Source: Lepidodermella squamata (taxonomy: Eukaryota > Gastrotricha). Taken from it: a stretch of DNA of 64,000 nt. The notes beneath the pieces were generated by a model. It saw only the letters and a program-made list of their open reading frames with translations. It was not told the origin of the DNA and ran no database searches. The stretch spans positions 558,001 to 622,000 of the forward strand of contig JBLDXI010000030.1 in NCBI GenBank assembly GCA_047495785.1, in the 5' to 3' direction. Below are positions 11,054-22,564 of the stretch, piece after piece. Each line of letters starts with the position of its first letter. Position 1 is the stretch's first letter. The position numbers and the translations under genes are program-made.

Positions 11054-12350
11054 TTAAGCTAACATCAATATGTAGAGAACAATATCGGCGAGACACGTCG
11101 AAATTATAACGATAACGCCCAAGATTAGATCAAGAAGTCGAATTAAGGTAATTTTCCTCGAATTCACTTCCAGGATTTTTTGATCCGCGCGCTGTGCGTA
11201 GTTAGAAACCGCCAACATGTAGCAAGTTAAAGCCATGCCAATGACGTACTTCAGAGCTATTCCAACGACGAGGTAAATAACTTCAGAGGTCGATGGAACC
11301 TCAGCTGCAAGTAAGCCGAGGGTAACAGAGTTAGCTAAGACCACAGTCATGCTGAATGCTGGCCTGTCAGGCGTATCAGGCGGCATACTCAAGCAGAACA
11401 GTTGGGTGATGAAGAAGCCATAGGTCGGAACAAAAATTGTTGTAACGTAATAACGCGCTTGGCGCTGAAACCGTATTTTCAGGTTGATTTCATACTGTAT
11501 GAAGTTATCGCCATGCTTCCCAGGAAATTGATCAAACGTTGTAATATTTGTACCCATATTTTTAAGTAGCCATATATCATTCTCGGGCATGAAGTTTTCC
11601 AGATGCTCGAATTCTAGCACGACAAATTCAGAAACATCGAACGTATCGACTGGCCACAGATTCAAAGAACAGTTGAATACATCAAATGGAAACTTTGCGA
11701 AGGACGTGTCGCAAATCGATGTTATGGTACCCATTGCATCTAAGCTTCCATAGAACTTTCGGTCATCTGTCAAGCCAGCTTTCGCGTTCTTTGTCATTCT
11801 AACAATATTATAAACTGTATGATTCATATTAGGAATAATTGATGGTAGATTACGATTCGAATGGAAAATTGGTTGCGAATCCATTTTCGTGGGAAACCAC
11901 CGGGTACCATATCGGTTCATCATCCGGTTTCCCGATTGGGATGGGAAAAGAGACCAGAGTCGGATACTTCTCGCAGGCTTCACGTGAAATATCAGTATTT
12001 AGGCGCGAGCAGTTGATTGGCTGTCCGCAGTTGTAGAGCCACTCGAAGCGAAAAACTCCACTCATGCAAAGCCTTGGAAAATAATTCAAGTAGTTTTCAA
12101 GAAAAATCAAACGACGCCTTTCTCACGTTTTGTCCATATCAGCGATATTAACGAAACGGGTTGTTACGATTCTGAGGGATACTTTGAGCTTCTCACCACA
12201 TTTCATCTTGCTTTCAGCCGGCAGATTAGTTGAGGTTGAATCGCGGTAGGCTTCCATAAGGTCGGCTCGAATAGTCGAGATATCAGAAATTGAGTCTGAA
12301 GGCCTTATCGAAATGGTGAAAACCGTAATCAGAACATGCATTACCGTCAT
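11054..12350 (-). CDS. Cys-loop ligand-gated ion channel subunit 1
   Basis: Three exons: 12127-12350, 11854-12072, 11054-11798, in consistent phase, about 395 residues. A signal peptide (starts MTVMHVLITVFTISI) precedes an extracellular beta-sandwich domain. The signature loop is C-x13-C with FPFD inside (CDTSFAKFPFDVFNC). Four membrane helices follow: M1 after IRFQRQARYYVTTIFVP, then M2, M3 and a C-terminal M4. The pre-M2 linker reads PPDTPDRPAF, lacking both the PAR motif of anion channels and the usual cation-channel glutamate, so ion selectivity cannot be assigned. Such subunits form pentamers at the cell surface. It is the most divergent of the six channel genes here and has fewer introns. 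Confidence 0.85.
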
Positions 12351-12983
12351 GCTTATGCCACTGAAATCTGAAATTCCTATTGGCGTTGCGATGATATGCT
12401 ACAGTCAGATCCAAAACTGCTCTTTTTTGTTTGCATTTGATTATTTGATTGAAAAGCTTGCAATATCAGGTGGAGTGCCGAGTCAGTTTGATTGCAGCTG
12501 CAGAGGGTGTGTTGCGTCCATTCCGGTATTGCTCATCCGGTATTGTTCATCAAATGCTATAGAAGGCCGTAAAATCATTAACGCTGAGGTTTGAGTTCCT
12601 ACAAAAAGCCGCCTTTTTCCCATCGTGTCAAAAACGCGTCGGTGTAGCGGTTTTAAGTGCTTTGGCAAGTGTTTTGGGCATATTGGGTCAGCTATGGTGT
12701 TGGTTTTCATCTTGAGCTAACATGATATGTTCTGGGCATTAAATATTAAATACGGCAAATCCAAATCACTGCTTGCAGTATCATGGTTTCTCCTTTTCGA
12801 GGAGCAGTTGGCGAATTAAATCTCAAGTACTCAAAATGAAATATCATGACATCTTGTAAAATTCATTCATTGAATGAGACAAAAGATTTGTTTATTGTTT
12901 ATCATCTCAAGTATTCATTATAAGGTTATTTTGTTATGTAATCCATGTTAATCAGATGTTAGAGATGAAGAAATAAATTTGCC
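12351..12983. other. Intergenic, channel 1 to gene F
   Basis: Promoter region of the channel gene and 3' flank of gene F. No exon is recognised. Confidence 0.4.
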
Positions 12984-13847
12984 TTAATTTTTCGGGAAGC
13001 ACTGGCCATAAGACGCGAAATAGTGAGAACAAACGCTGTCAGATTGATGACACACATGTATGATAACTATTACATGGTTAATTTGAAAAAACTTACTATC
13101 CTTCACAACACTGAAGTCCTTCTACGCAGTTGTCAGTAGAACAGTTTTCACTTGGCTTAACAGCATCCTCCACTTCGGGCTTCTCTTCTTCTATCTCAGT
13201 TTGCTGCAAGCACAGGCCGTAAGTGAATCCTCTTTTCGAGCACACGCTATTAAAGGGTGATTAAAACAATTGTAAATGAATGATATGAATGAATGGAGAA
13301 CTTACAGTCCTTCGCAACACGGTAGTCCCATATCACACTCAACATTCGAGCATGTAGGTGGTGGGGTGGTTGGTTTCACGGCTTCCTCCACTTCAGGCTT
13401 CTCTTCTACAATCTCAGCTTCCTGAAAGCAAAGGCCGTACGTGAATCCCTTCTTCGAACATACCCTGCCAGATAATGAATAGAATGAATGCCAGCTAATG
13501 AATTCGTTGAATGGAGAACTTACAGTCCCTCGCAGCACGGCAGACCCATGTCGCACTCAACATTCGAACATGTAGGCGGTTGAGTGGTTGGTTTCTCGAT
13601 GTGTTTCTCTTCCTCTGCCTCACTCGGCTTGAAGCACAGGCCGTACGTGAAGCCTCTCTTCGAACATACGCTATTGGGTAATGAATAGAATTATGACAAG
13701 AGATGGTTTGATCAAATGGACAACTTACAGTCCCTCGCAGCATGGCAGACCCATGTCACACTCAGTGTTCGAGCATGTAGGCTTACTCGGTGAAGCCGAA
13801 ACTGCCGCGATTAGGGCTGTAGCAACAATGATAAATGCAGCTTTCAT
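12984..13847 (-). CDS. Secreted four-module cystine-knot-like protein (gene F)
   Basis: Five exons: 13729-13847, 13524-13670, 13306-13464, 13097-13246, 12984-13035, about 208 residues, with the same exon lengths as gene D. The signal peptide starts MKAAFIIVATALIAAVSAS. Four six-cysteine modules are separated by acidic and Pro/Thr linkers. The fourth module diverges most from gene D, and the tail reads YGQCFPKN. Much of exons 2-3 and the intron between them is identical to gene D, whereas exons 4-5 and the signal exon differ, a patchwork typical of conversion between paralogues. Secreted; function unknown. Confidence 0.88.
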
Positions 13848-14390
13848 TTTGGGAGAATGCCCAATTCTGATATCTGAGTGTTTTTTCAAAATGTCGACCC
13901 TACACCTTACCATACCGGCGTTAAATAGGCCCGCATGGTTTTCCAATCATTCGCTCTCACGCACTAGGTTTGTTTACGGCGCAATTTAGCAGCTTTTATC
14001 TCGCCTATGAAGGTTAAAAAAACCACATTAACTCGGTTTATCAACAAAGCGTGACCACTTATTTCCTAAGCTAGTTTTTACGAGGCACGAGGCCTCTGCA
14101 TCGGTTGTATCGTACTGAAGAGTGAATGGAAGATGTGATGGGCGAAGATACCCCCAGCAACCAAACGGGGTGCAACTTGAGGCTAATAAGGCCACGCAAG
14201 CTCGAAATCGGAACTTTTTTCGACTGGGAGAAACAAACAAACAAATTGCGACTTGAATGATTTACTAGCTTCAAGAAAAATGCAGGAATGACTTCTTGTT
14301 GCAATGATAATTTCAACTACGAAATAACTGCAATATTCAGCTGGATTATGGCTATTCAGTTAGTCTTTGTCGGAGATAGAGAAGCGGGCC
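13848..14390. other. Intergenic, upstream of gene F
   Basis: The first 150 bases resemble the region upstream of gene D (shared CTATTTAACGCCGGTAT on the minus strand and the motif ATCTCGCCTATGAAGGTTAAAAAA further out). The rest shows no gene. Confidence 0.45.
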
Positions 14391-14825
14391 TTAGTTTAAC
14401 GGGAAGCACTCGCCATATGTCACGTACTTGGTCGAACAATAGCTGGTTGATGGAAGAGAGTTATTTGTCAGCACATTCAGTGTAAAGTTCAAAATCTTAC
14501 TATCCGTCGCAACACCGTAGTCCACTGTTTTTGCAGTTGTCATACGAGCATTTAGCTGTTGGCTTCTCGGCGTCTTTCACTTCATGGTTCTCTTCGTGTA
14601 CAGCTGATGCCGGGAAGCATTGGCCGTAGGTTCCGAAATTAGAAGAACAATGACTGTAGGTTGGCATGTAATTAGAATTATCATGTGATAATATTTTAAT
14701 GCTTACTATCCGTCGCAGCACCTCTGTCCATTCAGGCAGGAGTCAGTCGAGCAACTGTCCATTGGTGCAGCCGAGACTGCCGCGATAGCCATGGCTATGG
14801 CAATAAGACCGAATGACGCTTTCAT
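14391..14825 (-). CDS. Secreted two-module cystine-knot-like protein (gene G)
   Basis: Three exons: 14707-14825, 14501-14653, 14391-14442, phase 2, about 107 residues. The signal peptide starts MKASFGLIAIAMAIAAVSA. Two modules; the second has an extra residue between cysteines 2 and 3 (NCKNSGLRCC). The second half-module NFGTYGQCF and the tail YGECFPLN are the unfused versions of the sequences joined at the 3' end of gene E, so G shows the ancestral arrangement. A TATATAAA box lies about 61 bases upstream of the start. Confidence 0.87.
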
Positions 14826-15573
14826 TTTGAGAAAATGTTTGTGGAAATTGGAAATGTGAATGCGATTCATCCCATCTTAAACGCCTTTATATAGGCCTTT
14901 ACTCGCCTATTCAGCTTTCCGCACTGGGCTTTCAGGGGTATCAAAAGTTGCAAGTTTCTTATCTTGCGTATGAAGGCGGAACACTGCATTAGCTCCAGTC
15001 ATCAAGACAACGCACTCGAAACCCTAAATAATTGGACACGGACAATAAAATGCCCACCTGAGAGGACAAGATGCGTTTTATTTCCTTGCCGAAAGTCATT
15101 CGATAGTAGGAAAAAATTTCGGGGAAGCCGGTCCAGTTAAACTGTACAAACAACAGGATCACGGACGAAGGGTCGGATAAATCATCGAAACATTCCTGAA
15201 GCACTATACGAGTTTTTCGCATTACATTATACCTGCTTTGATTCAATTTACTCAATTCTCAATCTATCTCAATTTCTCTTTTGAATCGATCGATAAGCCT
15301 AGATGAGAAAGCATTGTCACCTCAGTCTAGCTGTGACCTTATCTTTGCGATCACGATTCATACATCTGCATTTGTTCATGCAATACGTTTCAGTAAAAAT
15401 ATTATTTACTTAAAGAAACGCTGACAGGTTGGTTTATTATATTATGTCTAACAAAAGCGACCAAGCAGAATTAACTCTCGTTGAACAGATTTCTTTAACG
15501 GAATCACAAAAATAGCATGCTTATGGCTACTTTGTTAGGGATTCAGTCTTTGTTGAAACGGAAGATACTCGCC
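14826..15573. other. Intergenic with a weak minus-strand open frame
   Basis: Bases 14989-15255 (minus) are open for 88 residues and include a hydrophobic stretch followed by YYRMTFGKEIKRIL, faintly like the seventh helix and cytoplasmic tail of a rhodopsin-type receptor. It has no partner exons and may be chance or a relic. Confidence 0.2.
14886..14893 (-). promoter_or_regulatory. TATA box of gene G
   Basis: TATATAAA on the minus strand, 61 bases before the start codon of gene G, matching the spacing seen for gene E. Confidence 0.6.
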
Positions 15574-15823
15574 TCAATTTGGCGGGAAGCAAAGTCCGCA
15601 TGTCCCGAATTTGTGAGAACTCTGTTTATTGATGGAATGGAACGCATGTAACAAAAATCATCTTTTGCTTGATTTAAAAACTTACTATCCGTCGCAACAC
15701 TTCAACGCAGTTACACAGCTGTAATATTCAGCTTTTGGCATCTCGACGGCTTCATGGTTCTCTTCCTTTATGGCTAAGCCCGGGTAGCATTGGACGTGAG
15801 TTCCAAAATTATGCGAACAATGA
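15574..15823 (-). pseudogene. Decayed cystine-knot-like gene fragment (copy H)
   Basis: Two exon-like blocks match the gene G layout: 15686-15823 (internal exon) and 15574-15621 (terminal exon, ending CFPPN and a stop). The signal exon is missing. The acceptor position before 15823 has lost its AG (sequence AGCAGGC replaces the ACAG seen in G). The first cysteine of the second module and the first one or two cysteines of the terminal exon are changed. Best read as a pseudogene. Confidence 0.7.
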
Positions 15824-16473
15824 GCCTGCTGAGATTTATGAATCGAAACGAGCCGGAGGCGAGTTGAGATGAGTAAATCGAGTACGGCAAGTACGGCGAG
15901 TTGAACTAGGGCCGTATTTCAAGCCTAAATATATGACCCTGTAGTTTTGGGTTTTCCACCTCGACCTTGCGATTCGCGATATCACATTTCCCCCTGTACT
16001 TCGCGCTCTGCTTTGATCGAGTGTAACACTGGAAATAGCAAAGTTGAAAGGCTGAACTGTAGATATTATTTCAATATACGGCCCATGTTGCCTGGTGACA
16101 ACATTACGCCGAGAAATCTCCTGTTGCAATAGGAGATTGGAAATTTAAATAAAGCTACTTGAATTACGGTTGAGGTATGAAGCTATCACGACTTCACATC
16201 ATCAACATTTAGTCGATCCGGGCTCAGGGTAATCTCGCTAACTTCAGACCATTTTTTCACATTTGTAATGGGTTGATTTGTTATTCTTATGTTGGTGTTG
16301 GTGTTGACGTTTCATTTTATGAAAAAAAATGATAAATGAACCTTTTTTATTTCAGGGCGCGAATTATGATTCAAGCTCCTCACATTACCGAGATATAAGT
16401 TCACCGAAACGCAAAGGAACACATTAGCAACCAAATTGCCCACTTGCAGGGTAAGTAACTAGAGCACATGCAG
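15824..16473. other. Intergenic, copy H to gene I
   Basis: No signal exon for copy H is present. Bases 15836-16132 are open in more than one frame without family resemblance; I see no supported gene. Confidence 0.35.
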
Positions 16474-16723
16474 TTACTTGGTGCCCGGATCTCTCAGGCA
16501 TGCGTGGCCCCAGGAGCAGTAGCTGGGAATTACAATTCGAATTAAGCAAGAATATTCCTAAATACTTTGAATCTTACTATTTATCAGGGCAGCATGGCAG
16601 AGTCCAGCAAAAGTCGGTTGCGCAAGGCTGCTGCGTCGTCCCATTCGTAAAAGTGTTTTGGGGTGCTGAACTAACAACAGCAGCAACGGCTAGAATTGCG
16701 AAGAGAATTGCGAGAAGCTTCAT
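16474..16723 (-). CDS. Secreted single-module cystine-knot-like peptide (gene I)
   Basis: Two exons: 16578-16723 and 16474-16522, phase 2, 64 residues, too short to be seen as one frame. The signal peptide starts MKLLAILFAILAVAAVVSSA. A Thr/Gln-rich propeptide-like stretch precedes one module (CATDFCWTLPCC, then CSWGHAC after the intron). The intron sits at exactly the same point, after CC, as in genes A-G. This is the minimal form of the family, with one knot per gene, and the fifth-to-sixth cysteine spacing is shorter. Divergent from the rest of the array; probably a mature peptide of about 35-45 residues. Confidence 0.8.
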
Positions 16724-16970
16724 GTTTGTTGGTTGTTATTGTGTGACTTTGAAGCGGTGTGTACCGCGATTAAATACCATAGCAGAGTTCTTATCTCTAC
16801 CGCAAGTACACGTGTGACCTTTAATTGCAGGCTGTAGTGGTTCCGGCCACACGCTCACAATTTCTGAGCCGCAAAAGACAATATTATGAACTAATTTTAG
16901 CAAACGAGTGGTTATTATTGAGTGTGAGAATTTCTTAAGTTTCCCGACATTAATTAGCGTTTTTTTTAGA

Positions 16971-19373
16971 TCACGAATAATTAACAGCAACCGCGATGGA
17001 GCGTTTAAATAACGCCTTCGACGAAATTTTAACAAATCCGTAAAAAATGATCATTACTGTTGATAATGAGTAGGCAAGAAGACCAATTGCGACAAGGGTT
17101 GAGCTTTGGTGAGCTTTGTTCGGCTGATTTTTCGGCAATGCCATTTCACCAAAAACCACGGCTAGAGTGATGAGCAGAGCATTCCAAACAGCTACACGGT
17201 AAGTCTTCACATCGAGTTGGAACCTTAAGCGGAGCCATTTAATCGAGATTTTACGTATGCTGGCCGCCTGAAAACAGCCAAGAGCCAGTAGTATGCCCTG
17301 TATCGAGATCTGGGTGATTATCAGATAGTTGTTACTTTTCGACCAACAGTAGCGGACTTGAATGTTGAAGAATGAATCTAGCTCTGGGCTGAACTCAGTC
17401 TCAGTGAAGTAAGATTCGTAGCTCATAGGCTCAGCCAGTTGCCAAATTACGAAAATCAAAACGCAAACCGTTACGATGATAGAAATAGCTCGAATGATAG
17501 CTTTTTGAAGGGCTATCACCGCTAACTGTCTTTCCGCTTCTGCCGTGCCAACCTCCAGCGATAATTTCTTACGAACACGACGGCTGATGTAGTAATGCCA
17601 GCTAACGAAAAATGGCATAGTTGCCATTCGAATGAAGATACCCGAATTAACCATTGATAGACCTAGTACACTGAATAGATCTCTGATGATGCAGTAAATT
17701 TGAGGGAAGTAGACTGGGCCTAACATTATCATATAAACTGATACGTTCAGTAACAAACATCCGATAAGAATCGCGGATCCACTGCTTGTGTTGAAGTATG
17801 GCATTCGAGCATACCTAGCTCTTCCTTTCAGGCACACAACGGTAATAACCCCCAGGATTACTTCAACAGCCATCACCAGCGTCGCTACGGCACATAGCAC
17901 TTGAATCGATGTGAAGTCGATCGACCCTTGAACACTGAACACTACTGATAGATCTTTAGGGGCTTTGCCAGTGGAAGTGGCCCATTTAACTGGAGCCATT
18001 ACTTCAATAGTTTGGGTGGATATATTTTCAAATGTTGCTCGATTTCCGGTGAAATTGACCAAAAATGTAACATTATTGCCGTATATTCCGTTTCCAAGTC
18101 TCTGAACGAGGAAAGACGTTTTCTCCATAAGTGCAGTTTTCTTGTTTCTCGATCTAAAGTAATCAAAATAACTCCCCATGTCAGCGAAGACCTGACTAAT
18201 TGGCCCCCATGCTGATTTAGAGCCTAAATCACGTAAGCTCATTCCACGTGACGCAAGTGCTTCTCCAGTCGCATTGAGGAGGAAGAGGCCGCTGAGTAAT
18301 TGACGATTCAACGCAGCTAATTTAGTCGCGTCGAACGAGCAATTTCGCTCAGATAACGATCTGATTTGGCCTACTTTGCTGTAAAGAAATCCCGTATCAA
18401 CGACGGCATAGACTATTGAAGAATATAGAAAAATCAGAGGATCCGTAGTCCAATGAGTAAGAAACAGCGAAATTCCGATTTGTTGCATCTGGATTGAACG
18501 CTCGCATGGTGCAGCAGTTGTATTAATTTTGTAACTCACGCAAACCGAATTCGGGAAGAACATAACGTATTCCGGGGCTCGAATCCCTGCCGCGTAACTA
18601 TCACACATGATCATCGCGCAATCTTCAGGTAGGAAGGTCCCTGATAAAACGATAATTCTCGCTATGCCAAGCTGCTTAATGGCTAGGAATTCGTTGTATG
18701 ACACACCAACCTCAGCTTGAACGACTTCTATGCCATTCGCCTCGAAAAGGCTCGCATTTCGCATGAGGACATCTGCTGATCGAAAGTCTTCAGTAGCCGC
18801 GGATAGCAACGCGATTTGTCGCCACTTTCCAATATGGAGGATCGTATTTATGGTCGCATGCTTGATAAAGGTGTTGCTGGGAATGTCTGTCCAGATGTCT
18901 ACTGGCCAGCTCCACATCGATCCAGGACCTATGCCATATACTTGCGACAGTGAAAGAGATCTGCGAATCAGCTGAAACACGCGGTCATAGCGCAAGTCTT
19001 CATTTTTCAATGAAAGTGTAGGTCCAATGAGAAACGGTGAGAGTGAAGAGTTAGCTGGAATTTCACCAAGATTAGGTAAATAGAAATTAACGACATCCTG
19101 CGCTGTAAATGCCAACTCAGTCTCGTAATATCGTATCCGGACGTTGTAATCAGTTAAAAACTTTGAGTTTGAGTTGATGCTATCGACCAGGTTATCCATT
19201 GCGATTTTCGAGCATCTCCTATCATTTTCCTCGCCTGTGACGCTTGAGTTGTTCGAAACTGCGAGGCCGGTTGTGAAAACAGGTATGATAATCGAATGCG
19301 GCTTAGAAATGCAATTTGATGAGGCCAAAATGGCAAGAAACCAGAAATGTAATAACGTAATTGATTTTGTCAT
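16971..19373 (-). CDS. GABA-B-like class C 7TM receptor (copy 2)
   Basis: Single-exon, 800 residues. A signal peptide (hydrophobic LLHFWFLAILASS) leads into a Venus-flytrap domain to about residue 480. Seven hydrophobic segments occupy about 490-790, with a cysteine in the second extracellular loop (VRYCWSKSNNY) preceded by acidic sequence. It is a close paralogue of copy 3 on the opposite strand: both contain DIPSNTFIKHATINTILHIG and FDATKLAALNRQLLSGLFLL-like stretches. These two form a subfamily separate from copies 4-6. The expected role is a plasma-membrane G-protein-coupled receptor for a small ligand. The lack of introns, against intron-bearing neighbours, is shared by all six copies. 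Confidence 0.82.
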   Translation of the reverse strand: MTKSITLLHFWFLAILASSNCISKPHSIIIPVFTTGLAVSNNSSVTGEENDRRCSKIAMDNLVDSINSNSKFLTDYNVRIRYYETELAFTAQDVVNFYLPNLGEIPANSSLSPFLIGPTLSLKNEDLRYDRVFQLIRRSLSLSQVYGIGPGSMWSWPVDIWTDIPSNTFIKHATINTILHIGKWRQIALLSAATEDFRSADVLMRNASLFEANGIEVVQAEVGVSYNEFLAIKQLGIARIIVLSGTFLPEDCAMIMCDSYAAGIRAPEYVMFFPNSVCVSYKINTTAAPCERSIQMQQIGISLFLTHWTTDPLIFLYSSIVYAVVDTGFLYSKVGQIRSLSERNCSFDATKLAALNRQLLSGLFLLNATGEALASRGMSLRDLGSKSAWGPISQVFADMGSYFDYFRSRNKKTALMEKTSFLVQRLGNGIYGNNVTFLVNFTGNRATFENISTQTIEVMAPVKWATSTGKAPKDLSVVFSVQGSIDFTSIQVLCAVATLVMAVEVILGVITVVCLKGRARYARMPYFNTSSGSAILIGCLLLNVSVYMIMLGPVYFPQIYCIIRDLFSVLGLSMVNSGIFIRMATMPFFVSWHYYISRRVRKKLSLEVGTAEAERQLAVIALQKAIIRAISIIVTVCVLIFVIWQLAEPMSYESYFTETEFSPELDSFFNIQVRYCWSKSNNYLIITQISIQGILLALGCFQAASIRKISIKWLRLRFQLDVKTYRVAVWNALLITLAVVFGEMALPKNQPNKAHQSSTLVAIGLLAYSLSTVMIIFYGFVKISSKALFKRSIAVAVNYS

Positions 19374-19638
19374 TTTATGGTTAAAAATTCTGATTGAGAG
19401 ATTGAGGTATCAAAGTACATTTCTCAACCGGCTAAAGCATCCTGAGAAGACAGGTGACTTATGACTAATTAGCTTGTCTATAGAGGTCTTATTAGCTGAC
19501 CATCAGCTCGCAAAATCCAAATAGTTCAGGATTATTAGCGAGAAATGTGTTTTCTTGACTAAGTTGTACGAATTGTACGTATGGGACATTCCCAAATTAT
19601 AACAAAATCATAGGTTTTATTGTATAGTTTACTCAAGC

Positions 19639-20920
19639 TTAAGCAATCATGTCATAAAGTATTTTGCAATCCATCGAAAGCACAACTAAGCAAACAGTTG
19701 GGAAAAACACGAGATCAATCCATCGACACATTGTGATCTCAGGCAGGAATTTTATGCCAAAAACAAGCATTTGTTTTGCATAGCCGTTTCTAGCGACTTC
19801 ACACATAACAATCGTGTAGAAGGAAATGAAAACTCCAGCAAACAGATGGCAGAATAAAAACATGCCGATCAACGCAATATCGGACGATTTTGGTATCGCG
19901 CTATCTATAATTGAATGGCTAACAGCGTTCGCCAATACCACGGTGATGCAAAACGTCGGTCTGTCAGGCATTTTCGGCGGCATGAAGCCAATGACAATCT
20001 CGAGGAAAAACAAGCCGAAAGACGGCAGAATGATGTTGACAACGTAAATTTCAGGTTTCCGCTTGAATCTGAAGCTGAAATGAGCTCGTTGGTATTTGCT
20101 GTCGTAGCCTGTGTAATCTACGACTTTGATGTAATTCCGGCTGTTTTCCAAGACCCAGACGTCGAAAGGCGTTAAAAATTCATCCATGTCGATTGAGATC
20201 TCGGGGGATTTCAATTCTAGTTGTAGCATTGTCATTGGATGCCATGCTTCCAGCTTCACAGCACAAGTTTGACGGTCGAATGGGAACTTCTTCAAGCTGA
20301 AAATCAAAAAATAAAATTCGAAAATTAAAAAAAAAATCCAGCTTAATTTTTTTCAAAGAATTTAGATTGCTTTGTGAGCTATCGCAAAGCCTCCTTACTT
20401 GAGTTCGCAAAATACAGTGAAGGAAGTGATTAGTATCCATGTCACGGTACCATTAGGGTCGAACTGCAGCCTCGTAACACTTCGCATCCTATAAGAAAGG
20501 AATATATTATGTTGGCAAGTTTGGTGCCTCTTACGAATCGATCAGATTGATGTCACCAGCAGCGTTGATAAGCTGAATCGAAGGAGTCCACGTTGCGTCT
20601 GCCTGCATCTCGAAACTAGTCACGCCTTCATATAAAGTGGCGTTAGACCACGAAACGCAGGGATGTTGCCATTCTATATCCAACTCGGCGACAACATCGA
20701 ACATCTGCCGCTGGTCGTCGATACTCCGCATGCGCATAGCTCCGAAATCCAACGAAACAACCAGCGGCTCGCTGAAGTTCATAACCGGGCGAACTTTGTC
20801 GTACAGCCGACATTTGTACATCATTTCTTGGATGAGTAACGCCTCAGGGGTCGTAAACGGTTCGCCTGCGCCGACTCCTGATACGATAAGTAAGACCAAG
20901 CCTACAACTCTCACCTTCAT
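19639..20920 (-). CDS. Cys-loop ligand-gated ion channel subunit 2
   Basis: Three exons: 20535-20920, 20399-20488, 19639-20296, phases consistent, about 377 residues. The start chosen (MKVRVVGLVLLIVSGVGAG) gives a clean signal peptide; the frame is open further upstream. The ligand domain contains DIEWQHPCVSW. The Cys loop C-x13-C (CELNLKKFPFDRQTC) is split by the last intron. Four membrane helices follow, with pre-M2 PPKMPDRPTF, so selectivity is not readable. It lies downstream of receptor copy 2, and channel 3 follows it closely, in the same orientation. Confidence 0.87.
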
Positions 20921-21003
20921 GTTGTTGGGAATAACGTTTCGAAAAACCCTCACATTCGACTTGACTGAGCAAATAAGACCGAAAGGTGAAGCTTTTATTA
21001 AAA

Positions 21004-22325
21004 TCACATTATTGAACATAGGAACACGGCGTTCAAAATTAAATTCGCAATGAGTAAAGCTATGAAGACCATAATGTCGATACCTCGAATTTTGGTAATC
21101 GTGAATCTTTTCAGCAATTTGATTTCTTCACTCATTCCATGACGTCGGCTCAGTTCACACATGACCAAGCAATAAATCGTCGTAATGACTCCTATGGCGA
21201 ACTGAAGAGCCGTGAAAATTAGGGCGTAGCATATCACTGATGAATCTGGTATGGAAGAAGTGACTATGGATAGCATTACTGTATAGGCTAGGACAACGGT
21301 AACGCAAAATCCAGGCCGTTCTGGCGTCTTGGGAGGCATTGCCAATACTCCTATTAACAGAGCCTCGAGACCCATGCTCGGCAGTAGGATTGTTATCGTG
21401 TACAAGGCTGGTTTCCTCTTGAAATGAAACTCGAAAACAGCCCGATCGAATTTGTTATTCGCAAGTTGCGTTATGCCGTTGTATGTCGCAATGTCCAAAT
21501 AAGACGATAATCCAACGAGCTCCCAATTCTCTGTTGGTCCCAGAAATTCTGGCGGAGCCAATGCATTGGATTCATGAATTTCATCTCGTATCTTGAATCT
21601 GACGTCATGGGCCGGCATCCATGATTCAAGGACAACTTTGCATATCTGAGAGTCGAAGGGAAACGTCTGAACTCTAGATGAAATCGCTGATATTTTATGA
21701 CAAAATTTGGAAAGATTTCTTACTTCAGGTCGCAAAACGTCTCGAAAGTCGTTATGATAGGCGAATAAACCATTCCGTCGTGAGTAAAACAAACCATGCC
21801 AATCTTCGCGATCATTCTAAAGAATTTTTGAAGCAATTTATCGTTATATAATCAATTTGTTATGTTAAGTACTTTTCAAGACTCCAATAGGCCTCCGCAT
21901 CCTTTCCGTTTGATAGGTTGATGATAGGATGCCACCCGTTCGAGCCAGGTACGCAAAATTGGACGTAGTTCACATCACTCGTATTCCACCCTACACATGG
22001 GTGTTTCCAAATCAGATCAAGCTCAGCTAGTAAAGTGAAACTGTCAAGCAAATCATTAAAACAAAGCCATAGGAATTCGAAATAATCCTCACGTTTGCTG
22101 TCGATCGTCTATGCCAATGAAACGAATGGGGGTGAACAAAATCGTAACGTTTATCCCTTGACCGGCCTTCATTACCGGGCTGTATCTCTCCATTAGGCTG
22201 CACTTGGCTGTCATATTGCTAGCTAAAACTGATTCAGGTGGCATGTAATTCTGAGCGGAGGACAACCAAATTATGTAGGATAACAAGAACTTGACATTCG
22301 CAATCATTTTATATACGATCAGCAT
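21004..22325 (-). CDS. Cys-loop ligand-gated ion channel subunit 3
   Basis: Four exons: 22093-22325, 21873-22040, 21724-21816, 21004-21673, about 387 residues. A signal segment (KFLLSYIIWLSSA) is followed by a ligand domain with DLIWKHPCVGW and a Cys loop (CDLKVQTFPFDSQIC) split by an intron. Four membrane helices; pre-M2 PPKTPERPGF. The last 3' acceptor is chosen at 21674 (ctag) because the nearby downstream AG breaks the frame. Tandem with channels 2 and 4 and clearly paralogous. Confidence 0.87.
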
Positions 22326-22564
22326 ACTGTAATCAATCAGACAAAAAAATTGTCTCTGATGTATGCATATTGCATAGGTTACTAGGATTCATCCTAGTTT
22401 GACAGCAAAATCGATAAATTGCCGGGCTGATTACTGGAAGCGGTAAATAAATTTACCAATCCATGCTATTCAAACAATCTAGGTATTATAGGCTTTGTCT
22501 TGGCTGTTTACTCAAGCAAGAAAACGTTTCCACCAATAAATATGCCGCAATATAATAATGAATG

